From Rostratula benghalensis (Eukaryota > Chordata > Aves > Charadriiformes > Rostratulidae): a stretch of 64,000 nucleotides of DNA. Of this stretch, positions 12,359 through 25,126 are shown in pieces. The notes under the pieces were generated by a model. The model did not search any database. It was not told the DNA's origin and saw only the letters and a list, made by a program, of their open reading frames with translations. The DNA lies in the NCBI GenBank assembly GCA_013399305.1, contig VXAI01000114.1:1318188-1382187 (forward strand), read 5' to 3'. A program made the position numbers and the translations under genes. The first letter of the stretch is position 1, and every line of letters begins with the position of its first letter.

Positions 12359-14694
12359 CAGAGTGACATATGTTTTAAAGTGAAATATTAGTAAAGCCAG
12401 CTTTTATTTTGAGTAATCAAGATGCAACACAAACACCCACAATTTCTTTCTTTTCAAGGCTGGGAACACACAGTTTGCAAAAGGTGGCATAAGGCCTTCT
12501 CTGTTTTACTGCCACATTTCTGTTGAAATCAGCAGTGGAGTTTCTACATAGACTCATCTGATATCTGGCTGTATTCCTGGGGACTGCTCTGTACTGTACC
12601 GCACTGGTGTGCTTACCCCTGCCTTTGCCTTCCTATGGCTCACCTGCTTTGCCCAAATGTCCTCTTGAGGTCACAGCTACTTGTAAAGATACAGTAAGTT
12701 CTCCAACACAAAGACTGCCTTTTGTAGTAAATATTTAGCCACAAGCACACATAACTACTCTGTCACTTCAGTCTTTAATACAAAAAGTCCCTGACTTGTA
12801 TTAATGGACCTGTAACAAGCATGAAGCGTTGTATGAGCAGAGAAACTGTTTTCTGTGTCTCCTTCTTATTATTTCATTTGAGCTAAATAAGACCAGGGCT
12901 CGCAGATGAGTTATTCATATGAAGGTTGGAAGAAAAATCACTTTTAGTTCCAGAACCCCTGCAGATATTCACAAATTTTACCAAAATATTTTTGTAGATT
13001 CCTATTGTTTTTTTTACTTAAAAATATGGCAGAAGTGAATGAAATGGATAGGTCTCTTTCAAGAATAAAAAAAATTCAATTTCATTGCCCAGCATGTAAC
13101 ATTTTTCTGTGTGTTTCAAATATGCTGTAAAACTAGATCTCCATGTCTTTTTAATAGAGAAACTTAGCACTTTGAAAAATCACAGTCAAATATGAGAAGA
13201 CTGTTGATGATTCAGCTTTCTGTAGTTATACTATTATGATATTTTTCTACTTTGTTTGCATTGTTTTGTTTTCAGCAAGTTTTGCTTTAGCTGCAGAGCA
13301 AATGCAGGGTTTCCAGAATTAACTCATGTTTTAAATCAACTGTGGAATAAAAGCCATACATACAAGGATGTAGGTATATGTGGCCGTTAAACAGATAAAT
13401 CCCTTCTGCCTTCTGTGGTCCAGAGTTTTAGGCCAGGATGACTCTACATTTCCTGTAAAGGTTATTTAGGCTTACTAACACTTTTATCTTAGATTTGATA
13501 TATCTCCTAACAGGAAACAGCAACAAGCAGGAAAAAAAACCCCTGAAATCATTGATTTCCTTTGTTTGATACTCCCCTGTAGGAACACCCCGATAACACC
13601 TCATCTAGCAGAGTCTGCTGAGAGTCCGCCAGTGGTCCATGTTAGGTGTTGCATTTGGACTTTGTCCTGAGTCAGCTTGTTACAGTTTTTCTGTCTAAAC
13701 CACACTTTGTACAGTAGTCTGAAGAGTGGGAAAACATGCTGTTCGTATTATGAAAGAGCAGCTGTTAAGTTTGAATATACCTGGAATTAGTAGACCTTTA
13801 GGTCCAAGCCCATATAATAATAATTTTATATCTAGGGAAAATGAGAGTAATCACTTTTCTTTTTGAAGTGTAAACATTTTAGAAAGTAAAACCAATTTCA
13901 GTAAAAACATTACGTTTTTACAACCATACTTAAAATTCTTTTCCTGAGTCTGTGACCTGTTTTATTTACTGGGAGACATCTATTATGTGCTGCATTTTGA
14001 TCTAAAACTTAGTAAGGGTCGTTAAACAAGGAGCATCTGCTTTCACACTTCTTGTGAAGTTTCTTTGAACATAAACTCTGTGCTTACAAGTGGTAAAGAT
14101 GACATTCACTGAATTTTCTATGCAAGGCATAAAGACTCACTTCAAAACATATTAGTCCTTCATGCAGCCATGTCCTGTTTAAAATAAGAAAAAAATCTGT
14201 TTTGCTTTTGTGCCTATAAAAGGGGTAGCTAGAGCAATTGCCTGGGTGCTGAAGTCCTGCCTTAACTGAAGCAGTGCAATAGGAAATACAAATCCCACTT
14301 CATTTTCCCTGCAGTGTCTGAGCTAACAAACCATTACCCAGGAAAATGTGGGCAACCTTCAGACCCACTCCGTCCTTGGCTCAGCTGTGCCTGCCAAGGT
14401 GAGAGGCAACTCTTGCCAGCAGTGGTATGAGAGGCCCTTTGGGAAACCATCTGAGACTACTGAACTTGTTTTCTTACGGTTGTTCCACCCCGTACAACCA
14501 TACCAAACCCTAGATTCTTAAACTTGCTGGCTTCTGGATCCGGCAGGGATTAAAGGACAAATAAGATGCTCTATTTCTTGTTTTTTGAGGTGAATCTTGT
14601 GGTGGGTGCTCAGTTAAGAGTTTGTTTTACCTGAGCAGCTGCTGATACTTAGCTGGCTTACTGGTTATTTTTTTTAGCAGTCTGCCTGAGCGTT

Positions 14695-14870
14695 TACTGT
14701 AGGCTGTGTGTTTTCCTTTCATGGGCTCTGAGCCGCTTGCCTGCCCTGCTGTCGGATGGCGCTGGGCTCTCCAGCCCTGGATGTCTGAGCTGGCCCTCCT
14801 CTGTGAGCTGCCCGGTTGGCTTCGTGCTGCTTCGCGTAGGACTGCCTGGGCTTCAGATGCTCTGGCTGAC
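14695..14870. other. GC-rich patch with open frames on both strands
   Basis: About 175 bases of GC-rich sequence with about eight CpGs in an AT-rich setting. High GC content removes stop codons, so frames of 94-99 codons stay open on both strands (14627-14911 minus, 14706-15005 and 14737-15024 plus). None has a recognisable domain or a reason to prefer one strand. The plus-strand frames become leucine- and serine-rich at their C-terminal ends, as expected of a translated T/C-rich stretch. I do not call a gene. Confidence 0.4.
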
Positions 14871-16629
14871 CATCTGCTCCATTTCCCTCCATTGGCAGCT
14901 AATTTATTCAAATCTGAAGCAAACCGTGTTTTGCCTGCATTTTCTCTTCCATTGTTTGTGTTTCTGCAGGGTATCTCTTCTCATCCCTCCACTAATTATT
15001 GCTAAGGATTGCTCTGGTGAGTGAGAGAATGGGAAGAAGCTGCTCTTTCAGTACCCACTGAGAAGCAGAGCTTGGATCCCATTGCTTTAAAGAAGAGACA
15101 CACAGGATGTGTCCCAGATAATGTCAGGTGTCTTGTACTCCCCCAACATCTCTGCTGTTTAGAGTGTAGCATCTCCAAAAGATACACAGGTTGGATTAGA
15201 TTCCTATAGCCAAACTCAATGCCAGTAGCCAATGGGATAAAAGACCCCAAGAAATGCATCAAACTTCATATTGTGTGTTTGTGGAGGTTAAAACTCTACT
15301 GATAACTTCTGAGGTATAATACTCTGTGTTGCATTTTACTTAGTAACTGGCTAATTTTACAGAGAAAACCATAGCGCTATGGGAACCTGGTAAAACAGTG
15401 AACTCGCTCTTGGCTCAAACTCCCTATGAGCAGAGAGGTAATGGACACAGGGTGCATGTGTACACACCAGTCCTTGGCCTCTTCTGGGTCAAATGACAAC
15501 TCAACAGCTCAAATGTCAAAATGACTGGATGCCAGATCTTGTATCAGGGATCAAGGATTTCCAAGATGGCAAACTCTGCGTTGGAAGGCAGTGACAATGA
15601 CCTAAGGCCCAGATAACCACCACCCCATGACATCCAGTGCCATGTACTGCAGCCATGGCCAGAGGTATATAGGTCAACCTAAGTGATTGCAGTTCTTGCT
15701 TTTGTTTTAGGGTCTGTTAACTTACTACTTGGAATATTAATCTGTTATTGAAACCAGAGGATATTAAATGTTAGCAGCAGGGAATATAGAGAGGGGCCAG
15801 AGCTGCAAAATTTATGTAGGAAAGAAAAAAAAGATTTTTTCCAAGTTTTAGCTGAGAGGCCTCTATAATGAAGGACCATATATCTTTTACTGTACAGATC
15901 ATCTTCCTTCTCTTCCTGCAATAAATTTCCAACATCTTACAGATACAGAAAACCCATACTGTATATATGTAAGGATTTGCTTCCTGGATACAATGCTTTA
16001 TTTTATCTACCATTGATCAAACTGTTGAGATTATGTGAAGCTCCACAAAGGTAGCACGGAAATATGAATGCCACATCCTGAACCTGAAACAGAGTTCAAT
16101 CTTTTTTTCTTGGTCACAGTTTTCCTGTATTTTTTCTTCCCCACAGGAAGTGGGTTCACTTGAAGTAGGTATTTATTATCTGGCCTGATTTGAAAATTTG
16201 ACTACAGTGATAAATCAGGAAACAAAAGGAAGTTTTGAACAGAGGTGCTCAGCATTTTTGTTCATAGTTTGAACTATGCATGACTGCACAGATCTTCCCT
16301 TCATCTTGTTTGCAATTGGATAATGTTCCCATAATGAGTGCAGCAACCACTTCCATTGCACTGCGATACAGCATAAGGAAGTCTCTGGATATATGTTTAT
16401 TTCCAGCTTCCAAATGCCATGCAACCTAAAGAAACAACCGTGACAAGGAAGTCTTTTTTATGGACAGACAGTGGCCCCAGATTGCAAACAGAGGAATGCT
16501 TTTACAGTATACATTTAGTTTTGTGTGTAAACTTTTCAAGACCATTTCAGACTAATAGTCTGAGCTGCACTACCTCGGAGGGTATTGTCGTTAAGACTTA
16601 ACCCACTCTGCTAATAAATTACAGTGATG

Positions 16630-16920
16630 TAGCAGCTTTTATGTCAAAGGATCCCGAAGTGCTTTACAAACTTTACAGTCCATACATGCATGAATCACTT
16701 CACCCACTATTGAAGTATGGCCAGCCCAGGGATGAATTGTGGCAGCTGTTTAACAGCACACAGCAGTACGACACAATGGGTTTAGGAGAGCAAAGACAAC
16801 ATGCTCTCCCAGCGCCAGTCCAAGTAATTCAGAGGGGCACCATAGAACACCTTGGGAGAGAAAAGGAGGGATTTCTCCCTCATGGGTCAGTGCAAGTGAT
16901 TGTTACTTGACTTTAGTGTC
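16630..16920. repeat. Ancient SINE/LINE-type repeat relic
   Basis: It begins with AAAGGATCCCGAAGTGCTTT followed by ACAAACTTTACAG, close to the 'aaggatcccaaagcgctttacaaac' word shared by old reptile and bird interspersed repeats. It continues with CACTTCACCCACTATTGAAG and TGTGGCAGCTGTTTAACA, which I recall from the body of the same family. The family name is uncertain and the match is from memory. The 89-codon plus-strand frame at 16641-16910 lies wholly within it and is therefore unlikely to be a gene. Confidence 0.45.
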
Positions 16921-17991
16921 TGGGTTTGGCCTTACCTCTCTGCACAGACACTTTTTGTACCAATACTTTTGCAAGAAAGTTCTCCATCCTAATAAAAAGT
17001 GACACTTCTGTAAACACACATGTAAGCATGTAATATTTTGAATACGGTGAGGAAATTTGGGAAGGTAGAGTTTTGCTACCCAAACTGGAGCTTATAATGA
17101 TTTAGTGTTACCTCAGTATGGAAAATACTAAAAATATGCAGCCTTGGTTTAGGCTGTTTTTGCAATTGGGAAACTGAAGGAAAGAGATCAGTTGCACTCA
17201 CAGACCGTATCTGTGCATCTACTTGAGCACCACCCAGATCTTTAAAGAGTTAGATAGGAAATTAATTTATTTCCCACTCCCTTTCTGGTTACCAGCTGTC
17301 CTCCTAACATAAAATGATGGTCCCCATAAAGGCCTTCTGAAGAAACAAGCAATTTCCTGAATAAATCAAGTTATCCTTTCCTTCTTCCCTTTTTTCTCCC
17401 TTTCAGTGACTGGTATCTTTGGTGACAATCCTGAGCAGTCTTGTTACCAGCTGCTCTAATCTAGGGCTTTCATCATTTCACCTTGATATTTCCTTCCTCA
17501 TTGTTTCACTCAAGTGCAAAACAATGTTTATGAGTGCTGTGTGCAGGACTTACAGCCGAAGGAGAATAGTTTAAGGTGACACCCATCAAACTAAGGTTGT
17601 CTTCTTGCATAGGAATAGATTTATTTGTTCTTTGGGAAAATATATTTGAGTGTTTTAATTTCTGTGAAAGAGTGTGACTTGAAGATTTTATTGTTTCATT
17701 TTCCTTTGTTTACACAGATCCATGGAGACCAGTACAAGTCATTGTCAATATATGGGGTGAAAACAGTTGTGATTATTGACTTGTACAGAGTCATTTGCAT
17801 TGAGTATTTATAGAGTTGCTAATTCTTCCTGCTTAATAATATAATATTTGCATGATCAGAGACCCTAAGTGTATAGTTTTATGAATTTATATCTAGCAGT
17901 TCACAGAAATAGTAATTAAGAGGCCTTTAACTTCAGTCTTGGTGCCTAATTGTAAACCTCCCCTTCGTCCATTAAGGTTCCTAAAGGGATT

Positions 17992-18010
17992 GCTCATATG
18001 AGCATATGCT
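17992..18010. other. Two overlapping perfect palindromes (CATATG E-boxes)
   Basis: GCTCATATGAGC (17992-18003) is a perfect 12-bp palindrome. It overlaps AGCATATGCT (18001-18010), a perfect 10-bp palindrome. Both centre on CATATG, an E-box of the type bound by some bHLH proteins. Such a nested pair is unusual by eye, but any function is inference. Confidence 0.35.
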
Positions 18011-18594
18011 ACTCACAACCACAATAGGACACTTATAGCTCTAAAAAAGAACATTATAAGAAGGAAGCAAGTACTTGAGAGAAGAAAGTCCACGGGTTTC
18101 TTTAAGCTGTGAATGATACCCACAAAGAGTTAAAAATAAATACTCATTATAGAGCATTATCCTAGTTATTTTCTAAAGATCGCCAAAATTCATTCTAAAA
18201 CAGAATTTCTAAACAGAATTTTACATATAAAATACTGTAGGTATTGAACCTAGTTTTTATGTATCAACTCTGTGCTGAACTGAATCTTTTGCTTGTAAAT
18301 GCACTGAGCCTTAAAAGCAATTTCTGTCATGTCCTCCTTCATATTCTGGTCTCTTTCATCACCATCCAAAAGGAAACACTTTAACTTCAGGCAATAAGAA
18401 GCTTTTAATTCAGATCTAAGTTTACATGAGCTATCTCCATTACACTGTAAAATGTAAAAAAGAAAAATTTATATTTAAAAATTTAATTAGATCATTTCTG
18501 CTGTTTTGCCTGTTTTAAAATATATAATAAAACTTCAATAAATTATATTCTGGGTCATATCAGCATCTTCTCAAGAAAATGAAGTTAAATCTTT

Positions 18595-18730
18595 GTAGTA
18601 ACCAGCAGCTTAATTTTCATTAGGCTAGCTATTCGATAATTAGTCATGCACCATAAATCAAGTCCCCAAGTCTTCTCCAGGTTTCTTAATTGAAAATTAT
18701 TGTTTCTTGGCTCTGTGGCTAAATGTGCAG
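18595..18730. promoter_or_regulatory. Candidate regulatory element rich in homeodomain-type sites
   Basis: The stretch has several TAAT/ATTA cores (TTAATTTTCATTAGG, ATAATTAGTC, TTAATTGAAAATTATTG), a TCATGCA word and a CATAAATCA word in about 135 bases. It has the look of a conserved developmental enhancer, but conservation cannot be assessed here. AT-rich DNA yields TAAT sites by chance, so confidence is low. Confidence 0.2.
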
Positions 18731-20469
18731 CAAGTCTGAGGAGTGATAGATGCTGAATCTAGCACAAACAGTTTGAAACAGTCAGAACTTGATAGATCAT
18801 TGCCCTGAAGGGGCTTGTAATAGTGGAGAGACTGTGAATTTCAAAATTAAGGGTTTGTTCTTAAAAATCACAAGTGTAAAAGCTAGCTGTAGTTTACCAA
18901 ATATGTCCTAACCTTCGGCCACTTTTCTTTTCATTGCTAGCTGTATTCAGTTCTTTTTCTAGTGACAATTGTAGTGAGCTTGTGTGAATGTATTTGAAAA
19001 GTTGAAACATTGGCTTGGAAGGATGCAAACTGAGATTATTTTTACTCTCTTCTGTTGTTCGTCTTATTCTGGTAAATTTCATTAACAAATATGGAATTTG
19101 TTTCATTTTTTGGCATTTTCAAACACCAAATGAAATGGTGGCAGTCATCTTAGAGCCAATATGAAAGAACAGATGGGCCTGCTACGCATGCCCCAGGCCA
19201 TAAAATAATTTCAGATATGGTGCAATTGTGGCTAAGTAAAAGACTTTTGCAAAGTCAGAAATATATTACTTCACTGAAAGAAGGGAGCCCTTTGTAATTT
19301 TTCTTTGACAGCCTAGCAGACTTTGCGCAGACACAGCTCGTGTTTGCCATTCTGTAGATAAGGACAGCCACAGGGTTTTCTGCCATTCATGGCTTGCTTC
19401 CTCATGATCTGGCGGCCAAGACCTGATGATGACCACAGCAGGAAATAGTGCAAAATGCTCCATAAATTTAAATGCGAGAATCAATTGATGCTAAAAAACT
19501 GGGCTCGAGATTTTTAGCTGAGAATTTCCAAACCAAGTTGGTAAGGTCATACTGAAAACCTTTTCAGATCTTTCTACGGTGAGAAGCAAATGTAGATTTG
19601 GAGTTAGTCGAGGCATTTGTGTTGTCATGTACATTGGGACTTGTATTACGATTGTACCCAACATCACTCATGACAAAACCGAGCAAGGCATTGGCTTCAT
19701 GGGCAGAGAGCACAGCCCAGACCGTGTGCCCGGGTTCTGAGCGGTGGCTGCTCAGTGCTCTTCCCTTGGGACACCCCAGGGGACTGGTAAGAGGTCCTGA
19801 GCTGACACCTCACAAATGCTCTATGTGGATGTCCTATATGGCTGAGCTGTCATGCTTTACAGATGTCTTTCTGCTGGCAAGGTTCATCTGCTTCCAAGAT
19901 CAGCTTTGTACTGCCAGTTCCAGGAATTTTGTATGTCTATAATAGCTTTGTAAATGTGCTACTTGTATACAGCCTATGTCCAAAAAAGCCAGGGATGTAT
20001 GATGAGTAATAAAACTCGAAAGAGGGAGGGATTTAAAAGGGCGCATTGTCAACTGGGAGAGAGTTTATTAAAATATATAATCAAATAATTATTGTATTTG
20101 TAGACCATGTTATTTTCAGGGGCCTGAAATGACTGTGCCCAATCTTGTTTTTGTAAAGATTTATTCTTGGAAGGGAAAGTCATTAGCCTAAGGGATATAT
20201 TGATTTCATTCAGCTGTCACCATCCTTTTGTAAGATGTTGCAGACAGAAAGCCAAATCCAGGCCTCGATTTGTTCAACTTTATTTTATTTTTGCATTTTA
20301 CCCAATCTAAATATGGTGCTGTGATTACAGATGAGAATTGTTTTCTGGTTGGTTGTTCTAGTTTCACACTGTACTAGATGGCTGCACTGGTTGAGAGAGG
20401 AGCAGTAGAGGATTGGATGACAGCAGAAAATGGGGGAGTGACCTGGGTCAAGAAGCCTTGCTCCAGGGG

Positions 20470-20492
20470 AAGTAGCTGGTGAGGAGCTACTT
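20470..20492. other. Perfect inverted repeat, 8-bp arms
   Basis: AAGTAGCT and AGCTACTT flank the seven bases GGTGAGG. The stem could form a short hairpin in RNA or single-stranded DNA. It sits just before the CpG-dense patch at 20.6 kb. It is too short for a precursor microRNA and no longer pairing is visible around it. Confidence 0.35.
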
Positions 20493-20589
20493 GGTGGGGA
20501 GTGTTGGTGAGGGGCTTTGCACAACCTTCATGGTAGGAAATGGAAAGGAGCCCAAGCTGGCAGAGACTGTGCTTTTCATAAGCAGTGTT

Positions 20590-20785
20590 GCAATGCAGAG
20601 AGCGAGCTTTACGTGGGGCTGCGTTGTGATGCACAGAGATACGAACTGCAGCTCCCTAAAGCACAGCTTTGGTGGAGTCATAGACGCGAGATACGAGTTT
20701 GCGCTGTAGCCAGGCGCTCTTGCCCGGCCACAGCCGCTCTTTAATCAAGACCATGCAGCTTGGTGGCTTCTTGCTTACGATGTTT
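20590..20785. other. Isolated CpG-dense patch
   Basis: About 12 CpGs in 195 bases (including ACGCGAG and GGCGCTC words) inside otherwise CpG-poor DNA. Overlapping frames stay open on both strands here (20479-20709 and 20517-20744 plus, 20374-20634 and 20487-20681 minus), as expected when GC rises. No promoter elements such as a TATA box with a plausible downstream first exon are evident. It could be an orphan CpG island or a GC-rich repeat remnant. Confidence 0.4.
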
Positions 20786-20789
20786 TAAG

Positions 20790-23700
20790 GCTGGAGACAC
20801 TTTGTGTCCCTCTAGCCTGGCAGGAGCAACTTAATATTTTATCTGAGGGCTGGGCAGATCAGGATTTACCCTATGGATACCTGGGTGAGCCAAAAGTGTG
20901 GAGATCAGGATCCTGATTCTGCCAAGCTTTTTGAGAGAACTAGGGATTTGTTTTCCCACAGAATTGTGGGCAGAGTTTGTGGCTGGATTCCATGTGAAAT
21001 AAAATCTTGAAAGATATTTTTGTCAGATTTTCACTCAAAATTATAGAAATATGACATCATCAGTTGTTCTTAGCATGTTTCTTATTTGCATCTATGAAAG
21101 CAAATTTTATGGCTAGTATGATTTACACCTGAGTTTAAACACTAAAATACTAGCATTTTGAGTTTTGTCCAGCTTTTAGAACCGGCACAAATAGATTACA
21201 ACCCAGAGCTGAAATGCCCTTATTACACACACCCAAAAATAAAAAAAATGTAATGACCAGGGTTTAAGATGATATCTTAGTTCGTACTCAACTGCTACAA
21301 ACTTTAACTCCATGATACTAAAATTTCAGGAGCACTAATCACTTTTCCTTAAGGTACAATAGAGGGGTTTTTTTATTTAAGATGCATAGTGTGTATATTC
21401 TATTTCACTGATATTTTATACTATCATATGTAGATTAAAATAATATCAAATATTTTTATTTCTTCAAATCCCATCCCACAATCCGAATTGAAGCTTGCAT
21501 ACACAGAACAAAAAGCATGTGACTGAAATGGTAGGCTCATGCTATTAAAATGAAAAAGGTTGTAAAACACTGTAGTTGTTCCTCACAAGGCGTGAACTCA
21601 TCCTCACTCTGTACATCCAGGTAGAATTTCTTATTAGTGTAATATATATGATGTGAGCAGCAACTAGTGGATAGATGAATTTGAATGGGGATGCATGCTC
21701 CATGTAAGGAAGAGGCAGTGCTTACTCAAATGCTGTTAAAACTCCCTCATTTACAGCTCCTGGAGATGAAACATACAGCAGATTGCCTGTAACCATAGCA
21801 ATTGGCTCTGACATGAAAGATCTCCAGCATAGAGGTAGTGGTAATGGCAGAAGCAGTGTGGAAGATAAAGGTGTACAGATAGAGACAGTACCAGGTGGAA
21901 GTGAACTACTAAATAAGTGAAGACGAGATGCCCTAGGTGGATTTGGGCAGATGTGTGAGTTTGATGAGAAGATTTGGGCTGGTGATGTGGCTTGGGGGGA
22001 AGGAAGGGAAGCCTGAAGAGAAAGCAGAGGTTTTGGTACTAGTCTAGGGTACAAAACAAAATCAGAATAGGGCTGGCATGGAATATGGGGGAGACTTCGC
22101 TGCTGGGAGTCTTCTGTCTTGCAGGTTCTTCTCTCACAGCAATGCAGAGAAGATGATTGGATTGATTGGATTTCAGGGATCCTGAAAGTGTCCCACTTAG
22201 CTCATGGAAGGACACCATGCAAGTTGTTAGCTGTTATCTTGGTGATGGGTTGTTGTGGGATTCCTGTTGTCAGGATGAAGAGCTCAGAAAGATGTGGATA
22301 TTCCATATCCCAAAGCTGTGCCAGAGGTGTAGGCCTGCAATTTCAGGATGTGGCAGGAAATTCCCAGAAAAATAACCAGTGGTAAGAGATGGGGAGGAAA
22401 CAGTTCCTAAAATGTTCAATTGCCTTAGATTATGAGCACTAATATAAAGATAATATCTGAAAAATATCTAAGAAATTTACGTTAATATTTTGCTTAGTCT
22501 CCATTTTCAGAGCTTTTTTTTTTTTGCAATTATATAAAAGTTGCTTCCTCTTACTACTTATGACAAACTTAAAGGGAACCATTCCTAAGAATAAAAGCCT
22601 TTATAAAGTAACCTGTAGAATCAAGGATGTGATTAATTTTTGTATAATAATAATGATGATGATGATCAAATTGGCCTAAGCATCCCAGAGAAAACGAATC
22701 CATTTATGAGAAGAAATCCATAGCAATAAATGGGACTGCAGATCAAGAACAGTTCATTTCTAAAGTCTTCAATTCATATACACAATTTACATTGGTCCAA
22801 AATTAATTTATGAATTCACTAAAAAAATTTGGGACCAAACTTCTAAAGAATTATATCTGTTCAGGTCATTGCCAGCATCATTTTTTTTGGTAAAGTCTCG
22901 TTGAGTTTTGACATGAAAAAAAATCTCAGTAAAAGGTCTTTAGTGTGATTATGGTCTAAATCTGCCTGTTTATGGATAACATCATTTAAGCAACTGGAAT
23001 TACACGTGGGGAAGAGTAGAGAGCGAGGAATCCAGCAGTGAGAGTCCCTGGTTGCAGTACTGCGCTCCAGGAGTGAGCCAGCTTCCCGAGGAAGGGGCTC
23101 AGCTCCCACACCGCAGCCTGCTGTAAATTTCCCACATTGTGCAGAATACATAACCCCCTTGGTCTCCCGCATGCTGCCTTTCCACTACTTTTCTTTGCTT
23201 ATAAAAGTTATTTTTGGTCAGCCAGGCACTTCTTTACAGAAGGCGTAGTAAACGTAAGATTTATACAGCTATGTGTCATCTTTAAATCTACTCAGCTCCC
23301 CGGGTAAAAAACGGGATCACAGCAGTGAACATTTTAATAAACAAGCAAAGACGTTTAAAAAAAAAAAAGAGAATGGATAGAAAAAAGATGTTACAGTTCA
23401 ATGCCTGCTATCTAGGCTGAAGAAATGAGGCTGAAGTTTGTATACATGTTCCCATTTTGGAAAATTTTCTGCCAGTGTTTGGTCCTGAATTAGAGCCGTA
23501 GATGATCAGCTCTAATTGTTTCACTCTTCTGATTTTGAAGCAATCAGAAACTCACGAAGGCAGCTGACTTTGCAAGATTTGGGGGCTAAAATCTGATTAA
23601 ACAAGGTTGCTGGATATTGCCCACTGTTAAATCACCGGTTCATCTTTTCAGTATAACTTTAGGAGTGTATGATTGCCTGGAGATATCTGCTGAGAGATAT

Positions 23701-24720
23701 ATTTTTATGTCTAAGGATTAGCTGGCACTGTTATTGCTAGTATCTGGCAAAGTTTCACTTTCTGCTATGATTTGTGTTTCTAAATTAAATTTGGTGTGGT
23801 GTTAGCAGCTTGGAATAAGCACCAATTATAAGTTCTGATAAAAAAAATAAACTAGAAATCTAAACTACCATTAGGACCACCAGTTAAAGATTTATTCCAA
23901 AGTTCATATATCCCTAAAATGTCCCCCGGTCCTAAGCTAGACAACACCTTTTTACCCCATCATTTTGCAAATCTAGATGGTCCTCGGATGCTTAGATTTT
24001 AACATCTGCTAAATATGGTTAGCATCACTGTCAAATTGGAATGAGTCTGCAGTGACTGGGTCCAAGTCTGCAATCATCAACTGTCTAATTTGGTAATGGT
24101 AACTTCAACAGAAGCAGAATCAAGACTGATAATTTCTCCCACATCAAATTTATGTACATTGTAATGTAACGAAAATAATCCCCAAGGAGATTTTCTTTGC
24201 TGTGTACAGTGCACAATACCAGTTGAACACATTTCTTACCCCTTTTATATTTTATCTACTGATATTACAATGTCATTGGGAAATGCCCTACCTTATATAG
24301 TTGCAAGGTGCCTTGAATGGTTTTTTTACTGCCTTATAAAATGTAAATATATATTTAATCTTAATTCTTGTAAATACTGTACCAATCTTTTCCCCAAATA
24401 CTTTACTATAAAAATGCCTTCTATCTTGAACATTATAAATTAATCTTATAGTTTCCAATTAAATACTTTGAATCCAGACAGATATGAAAGTTTTAAAATT
24501 CCTTTAAGTTGTTGAGGATGCCAGCATTTAGAGATTAGATGTCTGTTGGAAACTGCAGTTCTCCGGTAGAAGAGGTAACTTCCAATAGGGAAAAAAGCCA
24601 AAGCTTTTCTGCAAGATATGGGTTACTTTTAAAATCTGTGGGGGCATCAATTTTCCACTTTCAGGTCAAACTGTAGTCAACACTGATGTCAGCCCACGCA
24701 AGAAGCTATCAATAATGACA
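20790..24720. other. Unique non-coding DNA
   Basis: No gene recognised. It holds a T12 run at 22514-22525, a small (ATA)n/(ATG)n microsatellite at 22644-22666, and open frames of up to 110 codons on the minus strand (21722-22054) and 103 codons (22861-23172). These frames match nothing known to me. The purine-rich plus strand at 21.8-22.0 kb explains the serine/proline/leucine-rich composition of the first. Confidence 0.55.
22644..22666. repeat. Short trinucleotide microsatellite
   Basis: Three ATA-type repeats merge into four ATG/GAT repeats. Short enough to be stable and probably only mildly polymorphic. Confidence 0.8.
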
Positions 24721-24721
24721 G

Positions 24722-25126
24722 TACGCCTCAGCCGGCAGCGCTCTTACCTCTTGGCTAGAAGGTCACAAGTTTAAGTCTCCCACCAGGACTTGGGCTGGTT
24801 CTTAATGCTGACACGGCAGTACAACGCCAGGGAGGTGTTGAACTGCTTGAGGTGCCGTCCTTCAGGAGATGAGATGTTAATCCAAAATCCCTTTCGCCTG
24901 TCCCTGCTGCCTGTCTAGGCAATATGGCCATGGCACTTCTGTGAACAGAGGCTGGCTAAGCCCCCTTCCCAGCCCAAACTCCCTGTCACACCACCGCAGG
25001 CTCAGCCGTCCAAGGCAGAGCACAAGCCATTGTGTTATTGCACCACCATTACTGTATTTAGTTAAGTACAATGGAAACTTTGTCAAGCATTTTAGGATAC
25101 ACAGGATACGAAGGACCTAATGCAAA
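24722..25126 (+). mobile_element. Ancient tRNA-headed SINE with deeply conserved tail
   Basis: The head has a tRNA-like B-box region, CACAAGTTTAAGTCTCCCA (24764-24782), comparable with GGTTCRANTCC. The body contains TGAGGTGCCGTCCTTCAGGA followed by GATGAGATGTTAATCC (about 24849-24881), then GGCCATGGCACTTCTGTGAA. The 3' part reads TCAAGCATTTTAGGATAC and ends CCTAATGCAAATGCC. These words match, in order, a SINE/LINE tail I recall from fishes, sharks and turtles ('gaggtgccgtctttcggatgagacgttaaac', 'cccatggcac', 'aagcgctttgggat', 'ctatataaatgcaag'). The order and spacing make coincidence unlikely. I am not sure of the library name. In a bird it must be a very old copy. Confidence 0.65.

Larger units (their letters stand above)
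10765..16620. other. Unique non-coding DNA
   Basis: Nearly 6 kb in which I recognise no gene or named repeat. A T14 run lies at 12345-12358 and a GC patch at about 14700-14870 (listed separately). A short stretch at 12514-12548 weakly resembles the old amniote repeat also seen at 3.8 kb. From 11343 to 14626 no open frame reaches 60 codons, which fits non-coding DNA. Confidence 0.55.
16925..20465. other. Unique non-coding DNA
   Basis: AT-rich sequence with no recognised exon. It includes overlapping palindromes at 17992-18010, an A/T-rich block at about 18440-18560 and a homeodomain-site-rich stretch at about 18595-18730 (both sites listed separately). The 114-codon frame at 19598-19942 has no domain I recognise and sits where local GC rises, so it is probably chance. 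Confidence 0.55.

Noticed and set aside
16641..16910. 89-codon plus-strand frame
   Set aside because: It lies entirely within sequence I read as an ancient interspersed repeat.
19598..19942. 114-codon plus-strand open frame
   Set aside because: Local rise in GC explains the lack of stops; composition and sequence match no known protein.
24764..24782. Possible tRNA gene, from the B-box-like AAGTTTAAGTCTCCC
   Set aside because: No cloverleaf or matching acceptor stem; the B box is the head of an ancient SINE.
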